Assembly (NCBI RefSeq): GCF_006439015.1
Contig: NZ_RCZG01000001.1
Location: 897,557-961,556 of the forward strand
Length of the DNA: 64,000 nucleotides
Direction: 5' to 3'
Source: Mycolicibacterium hodleri
GTDB taxonomy: Bacteria; Actinomycetota; Actinomycetes; Mycobacteriales; Mycobacteriaceae
Each line of letters starts with the position of its first letter. Within the stretch, counting starts at the first letter, position 1. Positions 28,447-36,991 of the stretch are shown one piece after another. Below the pieces are notes generated by a model, which was not told the origin of the DNA, ran no database searches, and was given only the letters and a program-made list of their open reading frames with translations. A program made the translations under genes and the position numbers.

Positions 28447-29318
28447 CGAAACGACTCCGGTGACTCGACGACGGCGCGATGAATCTCGCGCGGCGTAGTC
28501 AGCCAGACACCCTCGCTGGCGGCGATGCGCTCGAGTGCTTGACCGATCGCCCGCAGCCGGAAGGGGACGCCGCTGATGAACGAGTGCAGCACGACACTCA
28601 TCACCAACGGGGTGTGCTCTGCCGCGGTGTGGAGTTCGGTGAACTCGTCGACGATCATGTCGGCGAAGTCGCGGGCGGATACGCTGCGGCCCACCATCGT
28701 CGACGAGTCGTTGAGTTCCGCGGCGTACGGGATCGCCAGCAGCGGGCCGGATTCGGTGCTCAGCCAGACGGGCTGGTCGTCCAAGCGCAGATCGAGCAGG
28801 TACCGGTATCCAGTCGCGACCAACAGGTTCAATGTGTCGGGGGTGTGGCTGAGCCACGGGCTGGACCATCCGCCGGGTGAACTGCCCTCCTGGTGGCGGA
28901 TGCGGTCCGCTACGTCAGCCAGGTAGGCCCGCTCGGCTTCGGGTGTCATCCCGGACAGCGTGTCCGAGTTGGAGCGGCCGTGCCCGACGATCTCGGCCGA
29001 GGTGGCGCGGGCGGCCTCCATGACGGCGGGTGCCTCGTCGTACACATCGGTGTTCAGCAGCACGGTGGGCGGAATACCAAGGCGCCGTAGCAGTTCGAAC
29101 AGGCGGAAGGCGCCGACGCGATTTCCGTAGTCTCGCCAGGCGGTGTTCACCAGATCGGGCGTGGGCACGTCGGCAAGCACGTCCTCGGTGCGGCCGTCGC
29201 CGAAGCGGTAGGACTCGACACCGACGCACACGACGATCGCAAGCCTGGCGCCGTTGGGCCAGGTGCCGCCCGGGCGAGTGGGAAGCGCGCTGTATCGGTA
29301 GCTGGCGGGGTTGGTCAT
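28443..29318 (-). CDS. Polysaccharide-deacetylase/allantoinase-like hydrolase
   Basis: The 291-residue protein shows the NodB-homology fold: LAIVVCVGVESYRFGDG at about residue 27, LLNTDVYDEAP near residue 88, VGHGRSNSDTLSGM near residue 111 and GWSSPWLSHTPDTL near residue 147. This pattern is closest to the cytosolic cyclic-amidohydrolase branch (PuuE-type allantoinases) and not to chitin or peptidoglycan deacetylases, and there is no signal peptide. It therefore probably opens an amide ring or removes an acyl group from the imported compound. ATGA overlaps on both sides couple it to its neighbours. Confidence 0.8.
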   Translation of the reverse strand: MTNPASYRYSALPTRPGGTWPNGARLAIVVCVGVESYRFGDGRTEDVLADVPTPDLVNTAWRDYGNRVGAFRLFELLRRLGIPPTVLLNTDVYDEAPAVMEAARATSAEIVGHGRSNSDTLSGMTPEAERAYLADVADRIRHQEGSSPGGWSSPWLSHTPDTLNLLVATGYRYLLDLRLDDQPVWLSTESGPLLAIPYAAELNDSSTMVGRSVSARDFADMIVDEFTELHTAAEHTPLVMSVVLHSFISGVPFRLRAIGQALERIAASEGVWLTTPREIHRAVVESPESFR

Positions 29319-30823
29319 GACGTGACCCAACGACTGAAGCCAACGTTGGTGGCGGCGGCCCTGCGCACGATGTGCTGATAGGCCGGGAACAGTGCATCGG
29401 CGTCGGCCCGCGCCGCCTGGATCGCGGGCAGTTTCGCGGCGAACACCTCGCGCGCCTCGTCGAGCAGGGCGGTCTCGTCGACGCTGGTGACGTGGCCGCG
29501 TTCGGCGACCACGCGACCCGCCACCATGGTCAGTACGACGTCTCCGCCATCCTCGCAGTGCACCAGTTGCTCCCGCAGGTCGTTGAGTGGCGTGAAGGCG
29601 ATCGTGTGCAGGTCTATCAGCGCCAGGTCGGCGAGCATGCCCGGTGCCACCGCACCGAGATCGTCGGGACGCCGTGTCGCGCGGGCACCCCCGGACCACA
29701 AAGCGGTGAGAACCTCTGCGGCCGTTGGCCAGTCATCGCTGTCGAGCCCTGCGACGTTGTGGATCAGGCCGGCGGTCTTCGCCACGGTCCACACGTTGAC
29801 GGAGTCGTCGCAGATCGCCTCGTCCGTACCGAGAGCCACCGGGATGCCGTGCGCGAGCATCGCCCGCCACGGCAGGACGCCGCTGCCGAGTCGCAGGTTG
29901 CTGACGGGGTTGTGCACCACCGTCGAACCGGCTTCGGCGATGGTGGCCATGTCCTCGTCGTCGACCCAGACGGCGTGGATCACGTTCGTGTGCGGTTTGA
30001 GAAGGCCTGCAGCCGCGGTGTATTGGACGAGTGAGCGGCCCGCGAACCGGGATTGCTCGGTCATCAGGGTGCGCTGAACCTTGGTCTCGAGCATGTGGGC
30101 GTACAGCGGGAGTCCGTGGCGTTCGGCGAGATCGTCCAGCGCGGCGAAGTAGTCGAGGCTGACGCGCTGCGGTGCGGAGATCGAGACGGCGGCGCGGATC
30201 CGGTCGTCGGCCGCCCCGTGCCAGGTGCCGATCAGATGGTCGTAGGCCTCGAGCAACTGGGCGGCGGGCGCGGGGGGCGCCGCACCGAACGACTCCCGCA
30301 TGTCGACGGCGAGGTCCTCGACGAAGGGCAGCTTGTCGGCCTCCGGCAGCTCCGGCTGGTCCAATGCGAGGAAGGCCCGAATCCCGCTGTCGCGGTAGGC
30401 CGACGCCACCGCGTCGATGATCTCGGGGTCGGGGAACGGCATCAGGAACGCGTCGTCCTGCACGCACGTGATACCGCGCTGCAGCATTTCGATGGCGCCC
30501 AGCATCGTCCGCAGATAGGCCTCCCGCGGGCGCGGCGCCAGGGCTGGGTCCGACGGCGACTCGAAGAGCATGAACAGCTCGAGCGGCAGGCTCGGAACCG
30601 AACCCTTGAGGTGGTTGGCGGGTGAGTGGAAATGCGCGTTGATCAAGCCGGGTACCAACAGGTGTCGATTGACACCGTCCACGATCCGCGCCGCGGGTGG
30701 AGCGGCGAGGTCGTCGCCGATCGCGCTGATCCGGTCGCCCTCGACCAGCACGTCCGTCGGACCGGTCATCGCGCTCGCCGACGCGGCGTCGTAGATCAGC
30801 ACTCGACGGAACAACACACTCAT
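29315..30823 (-). CDS. Amidohydrolase (TRZ/ATZ chlorohydrolase-deaminase type)
   Basis: A 502-residue cytosolic metal hydrolase. The metal ligands are visible as NAHFHSPANH (HxH) near residue 62, LYAHMLET near residue 253, IHAVWVDDEDM near residue 287 and GTDEAICDDS near residue 333. The composite beta domain at both ends (VLIYDAAS, DVLVEGDRISAIGD and MVAGRVVAERG) is typical. Relatives deaminate or hydrolyse guanine, cytosine, s-triazines or hydantoin-like rings. ATG at 30823 overlaps the racemase stop by 4 nt. Confidence 0.87.
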   Translation of the reverse strand: MSVLFRRVLIYDAASASAMTGPTDVLVEGDRISAIGDDLAAPPAARIVDGVNRHLLVPGLINAHFHSPANHLKGSVPSLPLELFMLFESPSDPALAPRPREAYLRTMLGAIEMLQRGITCVQDDAFLMPFPDPEIIDAVASAYRDSGIRAFLALDQPELPEADKLPFVEDLAVDMRESFGAAPPAPAAQLLEAYDHLIGTWHGAADDRIRAAVSISAPQRVSLDYFAALDDLAERHGLPLYAHMLETKVQRTLMTEQSRFAGRSLVQYTAAAGLLKPHTNVIHAVWVDDEDMATIAEAGSTVVHNPVSNLRLGSGVLPWRAMLAHGIPVALGTDEAICDDSVNVWTVAKTAGLIHNVAGLDSDDWPTAAEVLTALWSGGARATRRPDDLGAVAPGMLADLALIDLHTIAFTPLNDLREQLVHCEDGGDVVLTMVAGRVVAERGHVTSVDETALLDEAREVFAAKLPAIQAARADADALFPAYQHIVRRAAATNVGFSRWVTS

Positions 30824-31515
30824 GGCAGCTCCACGGCGGCAAAGGTGTTGGCGCGCGACGTGTTCAAGCCCATCGCCACCAGTCCGGCTGCGATGCCGAC
30901 ACCAGCCGCCACCCCGTCGACGACGGGTACGTCCAACACGCGCGACATCGGTGCGACGAGGTCGGCGAGGCCCGCGCAACCCAGAACGACCGCCTCGGCC
31001 CCGTCGGTCGCCATCGCCGCGCGGGCGGCCTCGGTGAAGGCGTCGAGGAGGTGACTCGAGCCGCCCATCAGGTCGGCAACGGGGACGTCCACGGCGACGA
31101 CGGTGCAGCGGTGCTCCAACCCGAGCTCGCGGATCACACGAGCACTGTGGGCGATGGTGCGCGGGGGCATCGTGATCACGACGAAGCGATGCGCCACCAG
31201 GCAGGCGGTCTGCAGGGCGGCCTCGGTCATCCCGACGACGGGGCACGTGGCGACCTCGCGGGCCGCATGCACGCCGGTGTCGCCGAAGCAGGCGATGACG
31301 TACGCGTCGGTGTCCGCCTGGCGTGCGCGTACGAGGTCCAGCACGCCGACGGCGGCGATCGTCTCCTCGGCGTGGCTCTCGACGCTGGGTACGCCGACCG
31401 TCGGGTTGACGCCGGTGACCGTCACGTCCGCACTCGAGACCGCCTGTGCCGCAGCGGTGATGGTGTTGGTCAGGGCACCCGAGGTGTTCGGGTTGATCAC
31501 GGTGATCCGCGTCAT
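30820..31515 (-). CDS. Asp/Glu/hydantoin racemase family protein
   Basis: The 231-residue protein begins ITVINPNTSGALTNTI, a signature of hydantoin racemases, and has the two catalytic Cys segments ACFGDTGVHAAREV near residue 75 and LGCAGLADLV near residue 185. Members racemise free amino acids or 5-substituted hydantoins and allantoin. Finding it beside two cyclic-amidohydrolase-type enzymes suggests that the pathway handles a chiral hydantoin or amino acid. ATGA overlaps at both ends. Confidence 0.87.
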   Translation of the reverse strand: MTRITVINPNTSGALTNTITAAAQAVSSADVTVTGVNPTVGVPSVESHAEETIAAVGVLDLVRARQADTDAYVIACFGDTGVHAAREVATCPVVGMTEAALQTACLVAHRFVVITMPPRTIAHSARVIRELGLEHRCTVVAVDVPVADLMGGSSHLLDAFTEAARAAMATDGAEAVVLGCAGLADLVAPMSRVLDVPVVDGVAAGVGIAAGLVAMGLNTSRANTFAAVELP

Positions 31516-32402
31516 CGCGGCACCCCACCGACCGACGTGACGGCGGTTAGGAGTGCGCTGACGCCGGGTCCGCTGATCGCGATCCTGGCCACTCCGGCGC
31601 CGGCGCGGGCCGCGGCGTGTACATCGCCACTGCGGAGGTGCTCTGCCGCGAAGGCACCGCAGAACGCGTCTCCGGCGCCGGTGCTGTCGACCGGTTCGAT
31701 GACGTCAGCGGCGATCAGGACGGGTTCGGGGTCGACACTGGACGCGACCAGGCAGCCCGCGTCCGCCAGCTTGATCACGACCGCCTGCGGGCCGAGCGCC
31801 AGGAAGGTCGCAGCAGCGGCATGCAGATCTGCCGTCTGCGCAAGAGCCGCGGCTTCGACTTCGCTGGGCAGAAATACGTCGCAGGCAGCCACGGCGTCGA
31901 GCACGTCGGCAACGTGGCCCGCGAGGTAGTCCTCCTGCGGATCGAAGTAGATCGTCGCCGCGGTACGGGTACGCAGCCACGCGGCCAGGTCGAGCTGGGC
32001 GTGCAGGGCCATCGCCGACAGCAGCACGCCGGAGGCGCTCAGCACGTCGTCCGAGACGTCCGTCGGGTGTACCGAGAGTGCCTCGAAGTGCTCCTCGCCG
32101 AGGACCAGGTCCCACACCCGACCGCCCGCGTCGTCATAGCGAATCACGTTGCGCACCATCGGAAGATCGCGCAGTGGTAGCGACTCGGGGTCGGTTCCGG
32201 CCACGCGGAGTGCGCCCAGCAGCGCAACCGGTGCGTCGGTGCCCAGAGGGGCGAGGATCGTGGGATTACCGCGCACCACCGTGGCGCCGAGCGCTGCGAA
32301 GAGGGCGTCACCACCGATGGATTCGACCCGCTCCCCGCGCGGGGACACGGCTTCGTCGACGGTGAGGTTGCCCACGCAGACCAGCTTCGGGGATTCACTC
32401 AT
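31512..32402 (-). CDS. PfkB-family carbohydrate kinase (FrlD-like candidate)
   Basis: A ribokinase-fold protein of about 296 residues. It has VCVGNLTVDEAV and SIGGDALFAALGA at the N-terminus and the signature DSTGAGDAFCGAFAAEH near residue 240, where the Asp is the catalytic base and the Gly run forms the anion hole. It follows the SIS gene with an 8-nt overlap (a GTG at 32405 is an alternative start). Kinase plus SIS partner is the arrangement of fructoselysine/glucoselysine operons (FrlD kinase, FrlB deglycase), so phosphorylation of a fructosyl-amine at C6 is the leading guess. Confidence 0.82.
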   Translation of the reverse strand: MSESPKLVCVGNLTVDEAVSPRGERVESIGGDALFAALGATVVRGNPTILAPLGTDAPVALLGALRVAGTDPESLPLRDLPMVRNVIRYDDAGGRVWDLVLGEEHFEALSVHPTDVSDDVLSASGVLLSAMALHAQLDLAAWLRTRTAATIYFDPQEDYLAGHVADVLDAVAACDVFLPSEVEAAALAQTADLHAAAATFLALGPQAVVIKLADAGCLVASSVDPEPVLIAADVIEPVDSTGAGDAFCGAFAAEHLRSGDVHAAARAGAGVARIAISGPGVSALLTAVTSVGGVPR

Positions 32403-33573
32403 CACGCGCCGCCGCGGCGTAGCTGCTCAGCCCGAGGTGGTAGCCGACCAGCTGGACGGCGAGGAGATAGAGCAACGGCGAGAGCGACTCCGGCACCGGC
32501 GGCATGGTGATGACCTGCGCACCGGACTCGTCGAAGGCCCGCTCCCCCTCTGTGGTCACGACGTACAGCCGGCCGTCCCAGCGCAGTGCGTCACGGCCGG
32601 TGTCGACGGCACGCGGCACCGAGGGTCCCGACGGTGCGATCAGGAACAGCGGCTCGCCCGCCTTCTGCGAGTTGTAGTGGTGGTACTCCTCGACCTGGAT
32701 CTCGACCGCGTGCAGCGTCGTGCACTCCTTGACCTTGGCCGCGCCGACGATCGCGGACGCGAGATTCGGTCCGGCGCCCGAGAACAGCACGTTCCGAACA
32801 CCCGCCGCGACTTCGCCTTCCGCGATGCCGGCGACGATGGGGTCGATCCTGTCGAGCACCTCGGCCATCAGATCGGGAAGACCGCCGAAGGCCGCGCGCA
32901 GGATGGCCGCGTCGGCCGGGACCCGCCGCTCACCGACTCGGATGGCAAGTTCGAGGAGCAGTGCCAGCGCCGCGGTGGACGACTGCGTGGGCCAACCGAC
33001 CCGGGTCGCCTCTATCTTCAGCGAGGTGCCGGCCTCGGCCTGCAGGGTCGAGCCGGCCGTGTTGGTGATGGCAACGGTATACGATCCGCGGTGCTGAGCC
33101 ATGAGAAGGGCTTCGACGGTGCGCGTCGTCTCGCCCGAACTGGACAGGGCGATGACCGCTGACTCCGCGTCGACCAGATCTGCTTGGTAGTACGCGAACT
33201 CGAGGCTCTGCACCGGCTCGCACGGCACCCCGAGCATGCTTTCGAGTGCCTGCCGTGCCGCCACCATCACGGCGAGTGAATCTCCGCAGCCGACCAGCAC
33301 GACCCGGCGCACACCGGCGGCGAGCTTTGCGGCAATGACGTCGAGAGTTGTTGCGTTGGACTCGAGCGTCGCCCGAATCGCGGTTGGCTGACCGAATAAC
33401 TCGGGCCCCGTCGCCTGGACGCGGAAGCGCATTTTGGCGTCCAGCGGGTCGTTGCTGGGCAGCGCCAGGATGTGGGCGCGTTCGGCGTCGGAGACCCGCT
33501 GCACGACCGCACGCTGGCGCGCGTCGAGCGGGCTGGTGCTCGAGTTCAGAAGTGGACTGGCGGGCGTCTTCAT
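32395..33573 (-). CDS. SIS-domain sugar-phosphate isomerase/deglycase (FrlB/GlmS-like)
   Basis: The 392-residue protein has two SIS domains without a glutaminase domain. The first shows VVLVGCGDSLAVMVAARQAL and ALSSSGETTRTVEAL (phosphosugar-binding SSSGET), the second LFSGAGPNLASAIVGAAKVKE and VEEYHHYN. Such stand-alone double-SIS proteins include FrlB and GfrF deglycases and GlmS-like isomerases. ATG at 33573 has an AGGA ribosome site; the upstream ATG at 33603 is less likely. It is the first gene of the operon, about 60 bp below the palindrome at 33632. Confidence 0.83.
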   Translation of the reverse strand: MKTPASPLLNSSTSPLDARQRAVVQRVSDAERAHILALPSNDPLDAKMRFRVQATGPELFGQPTAIRATLESNATTLDVIAAKLAAGVRRVVLVGCGDSLAVMVAARQALESMLGVPCEPVQSLEFAYYQADLVDAESAVIALSSSGETTRTVEALLMAQHRGSYTVAITNTAGSTLQAEAGTSLKIEATRVGWPTQSSTAALALLLELAIRVGERRVPADAAILRAAFGGLPDLMAEVLDRIDPIVAGIAEGEVAAGVRNVLFSGAGPNLASAIVGAAKVKECTTLHAVEIQVEEYHHYNSQKAGEPLFLIAPSGPSVPRAVDTGRDALRWDGRLYVVTTEGERAFDESGAQVITMPPVPESLSPLLYLLAVQLVGYHLGLSSYAAAARDE

Positions 33574-33631
33574 CGGATCCTTCGGCCCCCGTCCTCGAGT
33601 CACGGCGCGGGGCGTCCCTCACCCTGCGACG

Positions 33632-33653
33632 CACAAACGGTATACCGTTTGTG
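33632..33653. promoter_or_regulatory. 22-bp perfect palindrome, probable GntR/FCD operator
   Basis: CACAAACGG-TATA-CCGTTTGTG is a perfect inverted repeat centred on GGTATACC, 58 bp upstream of the operon's first start codon. FadR-subfamily (FCD) regulators bind palindromes with a central TNGTNNNACNA-like core, and the operon encodes such a regulator as its last gene. No second perfect copy was seen in the window. Confidence 0.75.
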
Positions 33654-33689
33654 TTTCTGAGGTGTGACGATCGATGGCGGTTCTGTTAC

Positions 33690-34310
33690 CTAATCTTGGG
33701 CGGGCCGATGTGACTCGACGGCCGCGGCACCGCGCTCGTCGCCGTCAGCCCTCAGCCCCTCGATGACGCCGTCGACGTCGGCCTCTGGCCGGTTCTGACT
33801 CAGTTTGAACTTGGCCTCGATGCGGTCGATCGCCACCTCGATCCCGACGATCGCCCGCAGTTGCCCGTCGATGAACCGTTCCGGCGCGTCGTCGACCGAC
33901 CACGGAGCGGGCCGTCGCCGCTCGTGGTGCTCGGTTAGTCGGCGGACGAGGTCACCGAGCCAGGCGGTGTCGTCGTGGATGGTCACCGTGCCGTGGACGT
34001 GGGCGACCACGTAGTTCCACGTCGGCACCACGCGTCCGTGCTCGGCCTTGGACGCATACCAGCTGGGCGTGACGTAGGAGTCCGGTCCCCGAACGATCAC
34101 CAGCGCTTCGCGACCGTCGACGTGGCGCCAGTGCTCGTTGTTGCGCGCGAAATGTCCTTGCAGCGTCGCGCGTGTGCGGTCGTAGACGAATGGCAGCATC
34201 GTCGCTTCGAGTCCCTCGGGGCCTGCCGTGACGAGATCCGCCGCGCCGTTTCGGGACAGCAGTTCGTGGACGGACTCGTCGTCGGGCGCGAAGTGGGTGG
34301 GCACGTACAT
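33690..34310 (-). CDS. PaiB-family FMN-binding protein
   Basis: The 206-residue product starts MYVPTHFAPDD, the family opening, and has the split-barrel flavin-binding motifs RNNEHWRHVDG near residue 78, YVTPSWYASKAEHGRVVPTW near residue 102, and VDRIEAKFKLSQNR near the end, where PaiB proteins carry KFKLSQN. PaiB is described as a regulator in Bacillus, but its fold is that of FMN-dependent oxidoreductases. An AGAGGAAG ribosome site spaced 9 nt upstream favours the ATG at 34310 over that at 34319. It is upstream of the operon palindrome and probably separate. Confidence 0.9.
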   Translation of the reverse strand: MYVPTHFAPDDESVHELLSRNGAADLVTAGPEGLEATMLPFVYDRTRATLQGHFARNNEHWRHVDGREALVIVRGPDSYVTPSWYASKAEHGRVVPTWNYVVAHVHGTVTIHDDTAWLGDLVRRLTEHHERRRPAPWSVDDAPERFIDGQLRAIVGIEVAIDRIEAKFKLSQNRPEADVDGVIEGLRADGDERGAAAVESHRPAQD

Positions 34311-34384
34311 CGGAACCATCTTCCTCTGCGGGAGAATATGCTCGCACCGGCGACACCAGCGAACTCCAACGAAGGGGCGGCGAG

Positions 34385-35278
34385 ATGACCAATCGCACTC
34401 AGGCCGAGCGGATGAGGTCGGACAGGGGCTTCATCGCCGCACTCGACCAGAGTGGCGGATCGACGCCAAAGGCTCTGCGGCTGTACGGAATCGAGGATGC
34501 TGCCTACTCCTCCGATGCCGAGATGTTCGACTTGATCCATGCGATGCGGTCGCGGATCGTGACGTCGCCGGCCTTCGGCGGAGACCGCGTCCTCGCCGCC
34601 ATTCTCTTCGAGGAGACCATGGACCGCGACATCGGCGGCAAGGCCTCGGTGAGCTACCTATGGGAGGACAAGGGCGTCGTGCCCTTCCTCAAGATCGACA
34701 AGGGACTGGCCGAGGCGTCGGACGGTGTGCAGTTGATGAAGCCCATCCCGGATCTCGATGGACTGTTGGCTCGCGCGGTCGCCAAGGGCATCTTCGGCAC
34801 CAAGGAGCGTTCGGTGATCGGCGCAGCGGACGCCAAGGGCATCGCCGAGGTCGTCACACAGCAGTTCGCCGTCGCCCAACAGGTGCTCTCACACGGACTG
34901 GTCCCGATCCTGGAGCCCGAGGTCACCATCACGATCACCGACAAGTCGGAGGCCGAGGTCATCCTGCGGGATGTGATCGCAGTTCAGCTCGACGGCGTTC
35001 CCGACGACCAGCAGGTGATGCTGAAGCTCTCGCTACCGACGGTGGCAAACCACTACCTGCCGCTGGTCACACATCCGAGGGTGATGCGCGTGGTGGCGCT
35101 CTCGGGTGGCTACTCCCGCGACGAGGCCGACGCGCTTCTTGCCCAGAACACCGGCCTGACAGCCAGTTTCAGCCGTGCCCTGACCGAAGGCCTTTCGGCC
35201 CAGCAGTCCGACGAGGCGTTCAACGCGACGCTCGACAGCGCGATTCAGTCGATCTACGACGCATCAGTCGCGGGCTGA
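34385..35278 (+). CDS. Class I fructose-bisphosphate aldolase
   Basis: A 297-residue TIM-barrel aldolase of the class I type. Signatures are FIAALDQSGGSTPKAL near residue 16, GVVPFLKIDKGL near residue 97, LVPILEPEVTI near residue 175, and VMLKLSLPTVANHY near residue 212, which carries the Schiff-base lysine. It cleaves fructose-1,6-bisphosphate without a metal. Mycobacteria also have a class II enzyme, so this one may be conditional. It is divergent from paiB-like gene with a 74-bp promoter region; it might act on trioses or hexose phosphates released by the adjacent operon, but there is no direct evidence. Confidence 0.9.
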   Translation: MTNRTQAERMRSDRGFIAALDQSGGSTPKALRLYGIEDAAYSSDAEMFDLIHAMRSRIVTSPAFGGDRVLAAILFEETMDRDIGGKASVSYLWEDKGVVPFLKIDKGLAEASDGVQLMKPIPDLDGLLARAVAKGIFGTKERSVIGAADAKGIAEVVTQQFAVAQQVLSHGLVPILEPEVTITITDKSEAEVILRDVIAVQLDGVPDDQQVMLKLSLPTVANHYLPLVTHPRVMRVVALSGGYSRDEADALLAQNTGLTASFSRALTEGLSAQQSDEAFNATLDSAIQSIYDASVAG

Positions 35279-35440
35279 GTCAGGATCAAGGCGTGGCCAG
35301 CGAACAGCCATCGCGCGCAGACTCTCCTCGACCTCACACTGAGGTGAACATGTCGGCGGACGCGTTCAGGACGCTCATTCGCGATGCAGTAGAGATGCAG
35401 TAGATCTGAGCACGTCGAACGGTGCCAGTACTCTTCCCGA

Positions 35441-36907
35441 GTGACCGCGATCGATCCGGAAAACCTCGCCACGTGCCTTCGGGTGCTGGCCGAGGTCGAA
35501 TCGCTGCCTCCCGAACACCCCGACGCCGTGGCCGTCCGTCGCGCCACCGCGGGCGTCTTCAAGGCCGTCAAGCAGGCCCGCCGCCACGCCAAGCGCGACG
35601 CGGTGGCGTCTGCCGATCGCGCCGTCATCGCGGCCACCGCCACCGGCGCACCCGGTCGCATCGACGACGAGACCCAAGGCCTGCCACTGGTCTCGACGGC
35701 AGCAGGGGCGACGGCGGGCACGCTGCTACGGTCGCGGGCCTGCTACGCGTGCAAGAACCACTACACGGTGGTCGACGCCTTTTATCACCAACTCTGCCCC
35801 GACTGCGCGGCGTTCAACAGGGCGAAGCGCGAGGCCCGCACCGACCTCACCGGCCGCCGCGCCCTGCTCACCGGCGGGCGCGCCAAAATCGGCATGTACA
35901 TCGCGCTGCGCCTACTCCGAGACGGTGCCCACACGACCATCACCACCCGCTTTCCGAACGACGCCGTGCGCCGGTTCGCCGCCATGCCGGACAGCGCCGA
36001 CTGGCTGCACCGCCTGCGGGTGGTGGGCATCGACCTCCGCGATCCGGCCCAGGTCGTCGCGCTCGCGGACGCGGTGGCCGAGCAGGGACCGCTGGACATC
36101 CTGATCAACAACGCCGCCCAGACCGTCCGCCGCTCCCCCGGTTCCTATGCGGCGCTCGTCGAGGCGGAGCGCAGCACCCCGGCGGAGTTGGTCTCGGGGG
36201 TGGCGGGAGTGATCACGTTCGACCACGTCAGCGATGCTCACCCGGCCGCCCTTGCCGGCAGTCTCGCGGAGCACCAGACGCCACACGCGCTGAAGCTTCC
36301 CGGGTCGCCGGGCTCCGGCCCTCCGGTGACCGAGCTGGCGCTGACCGCCCGCAGCGCGTCCCCCGATCGGATCGCCGCGGGTACCGCCATCGACGCGGGC
36401 GGACTTCTTCCCGACACCGCGTCGATCAACAGTTGGACCCAGCGCGTGCACGAGGTCGACGCGATGGAGCTGCTCGAGGTGCAGCTGTGCAACCAGACGG
36501 CACCGTTCATCCTGGTGAGCCGGCTGCGGCCGGCGATGGCCGCATCGACCGCGCGCCGCAAGTACGTCGTGAACGTCTCGGCGATGGAGGGTCAGTTCAG
36601 CCGCGCCTACAAGGGGCCAGGACACCCGCACACCAACATGGCCAAGGCGGCACTGAACATGCTGACCCGGACCAGCGCAGGCGAGATGCTGGAACAGGAC
36701 GGCATCCTCATGACTGCCGTCGACACGGGCTGGATCACCGACGAACGCCCGCACCCCACCAAGATGCGCCTCGCCGACGAGGGCTTCCACGCACCGCTCG
36801 ACCTCGTCGACGGCGCAGCGCGTGTGTACGACCCGATCGTGCGCGGGGAGTCCGGCGAGGACGTCTACGGCTGCTTCCTCAAGGACTATTCGCCGAGCAA
36901 CTGGTAG
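35441..36907 (+). CDS. SDR-fold oxidoreductase with N-terminal zinc-ribbon-like extension
   Basis: The 488-residue protein begins with about 95 helical residues, then a four-Cys knuckle (Cys101, Cys104, Cys119, Cys122 in RACYACKNHYTV and LCPDCAAF), then a Rossmann domain starting LLTGGRAKIG and ILINNAAQTVR. The expected SDR active-site YxxxK reads TNMAK, so the catalytic Tyr is not in its usual place, although the Lys and an upstream Ser (NVSAMEGQ) are kept. The GTG at 35441 was taken as start. About 160 bp upstream hold no convincing gene. Function unknown; the family may be reductase or a nucleotide-binding regulator. Confidence 0.72.
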   Translation: MTAIDPENLATCLRVLAEVESLPPEHPDAVAVRRATAGVFKAVKQARRHAKRDAVASADRAVIAATATGAPGRIDDETQGLPLVSTAAGATAGTLLRSRACYACKNHYTVVDAFYHQLCPDCAAFNRAKREARTDLTGRRALLTGGRAKIGMYIALRLLRDGAHTTITTRFPNDAVRRFAAMPDSADWLHRLRVVGIDLRDPAQVVALADAVAEQGPLDILINNAAQTVRRSPGSYAALVEAERSTPAELVSGVAGVITFDHVSDAHPAALAGSLAEHQTPHALKLPGSPGSGPPVTELALTARSASPDRIAAGTAIDAGGLLPDTASINSWTQRVHEVDAMELLEVQLCNQTAPFILVSRLRPAMAASTARRKYVVNVSAMEGQFSRAYKGPGHPHTNMAKAALNMLTRTSAGEMLEQDGILMTAVDTGWITDERPHPTKMRLADEGFHAPLDLVDGAARVYDPIVRGESGEDVYGCFLKDYSPSNW

Positions 36908-36991
36908 CAGGCCCGGTCCACCTCGCGATGTCGGCGCGCTACCGTTCGCTCAGCGACAGTGATCGCGCCCACGTCGCAGTGAGGGATGCCC

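Noticed and set aside
34385..35278. Aldolase as part of the SIS/PfkB catabolic operon
   Set aside because: It is on the opposite strand, separated by the PaiB-like gene; no shared control is visible.
35293..35403. 36-codon plus-strand frame ending LIRDAVEMQ
   Set aside because: Too short, no homology recalled, no coupling to neighbours.
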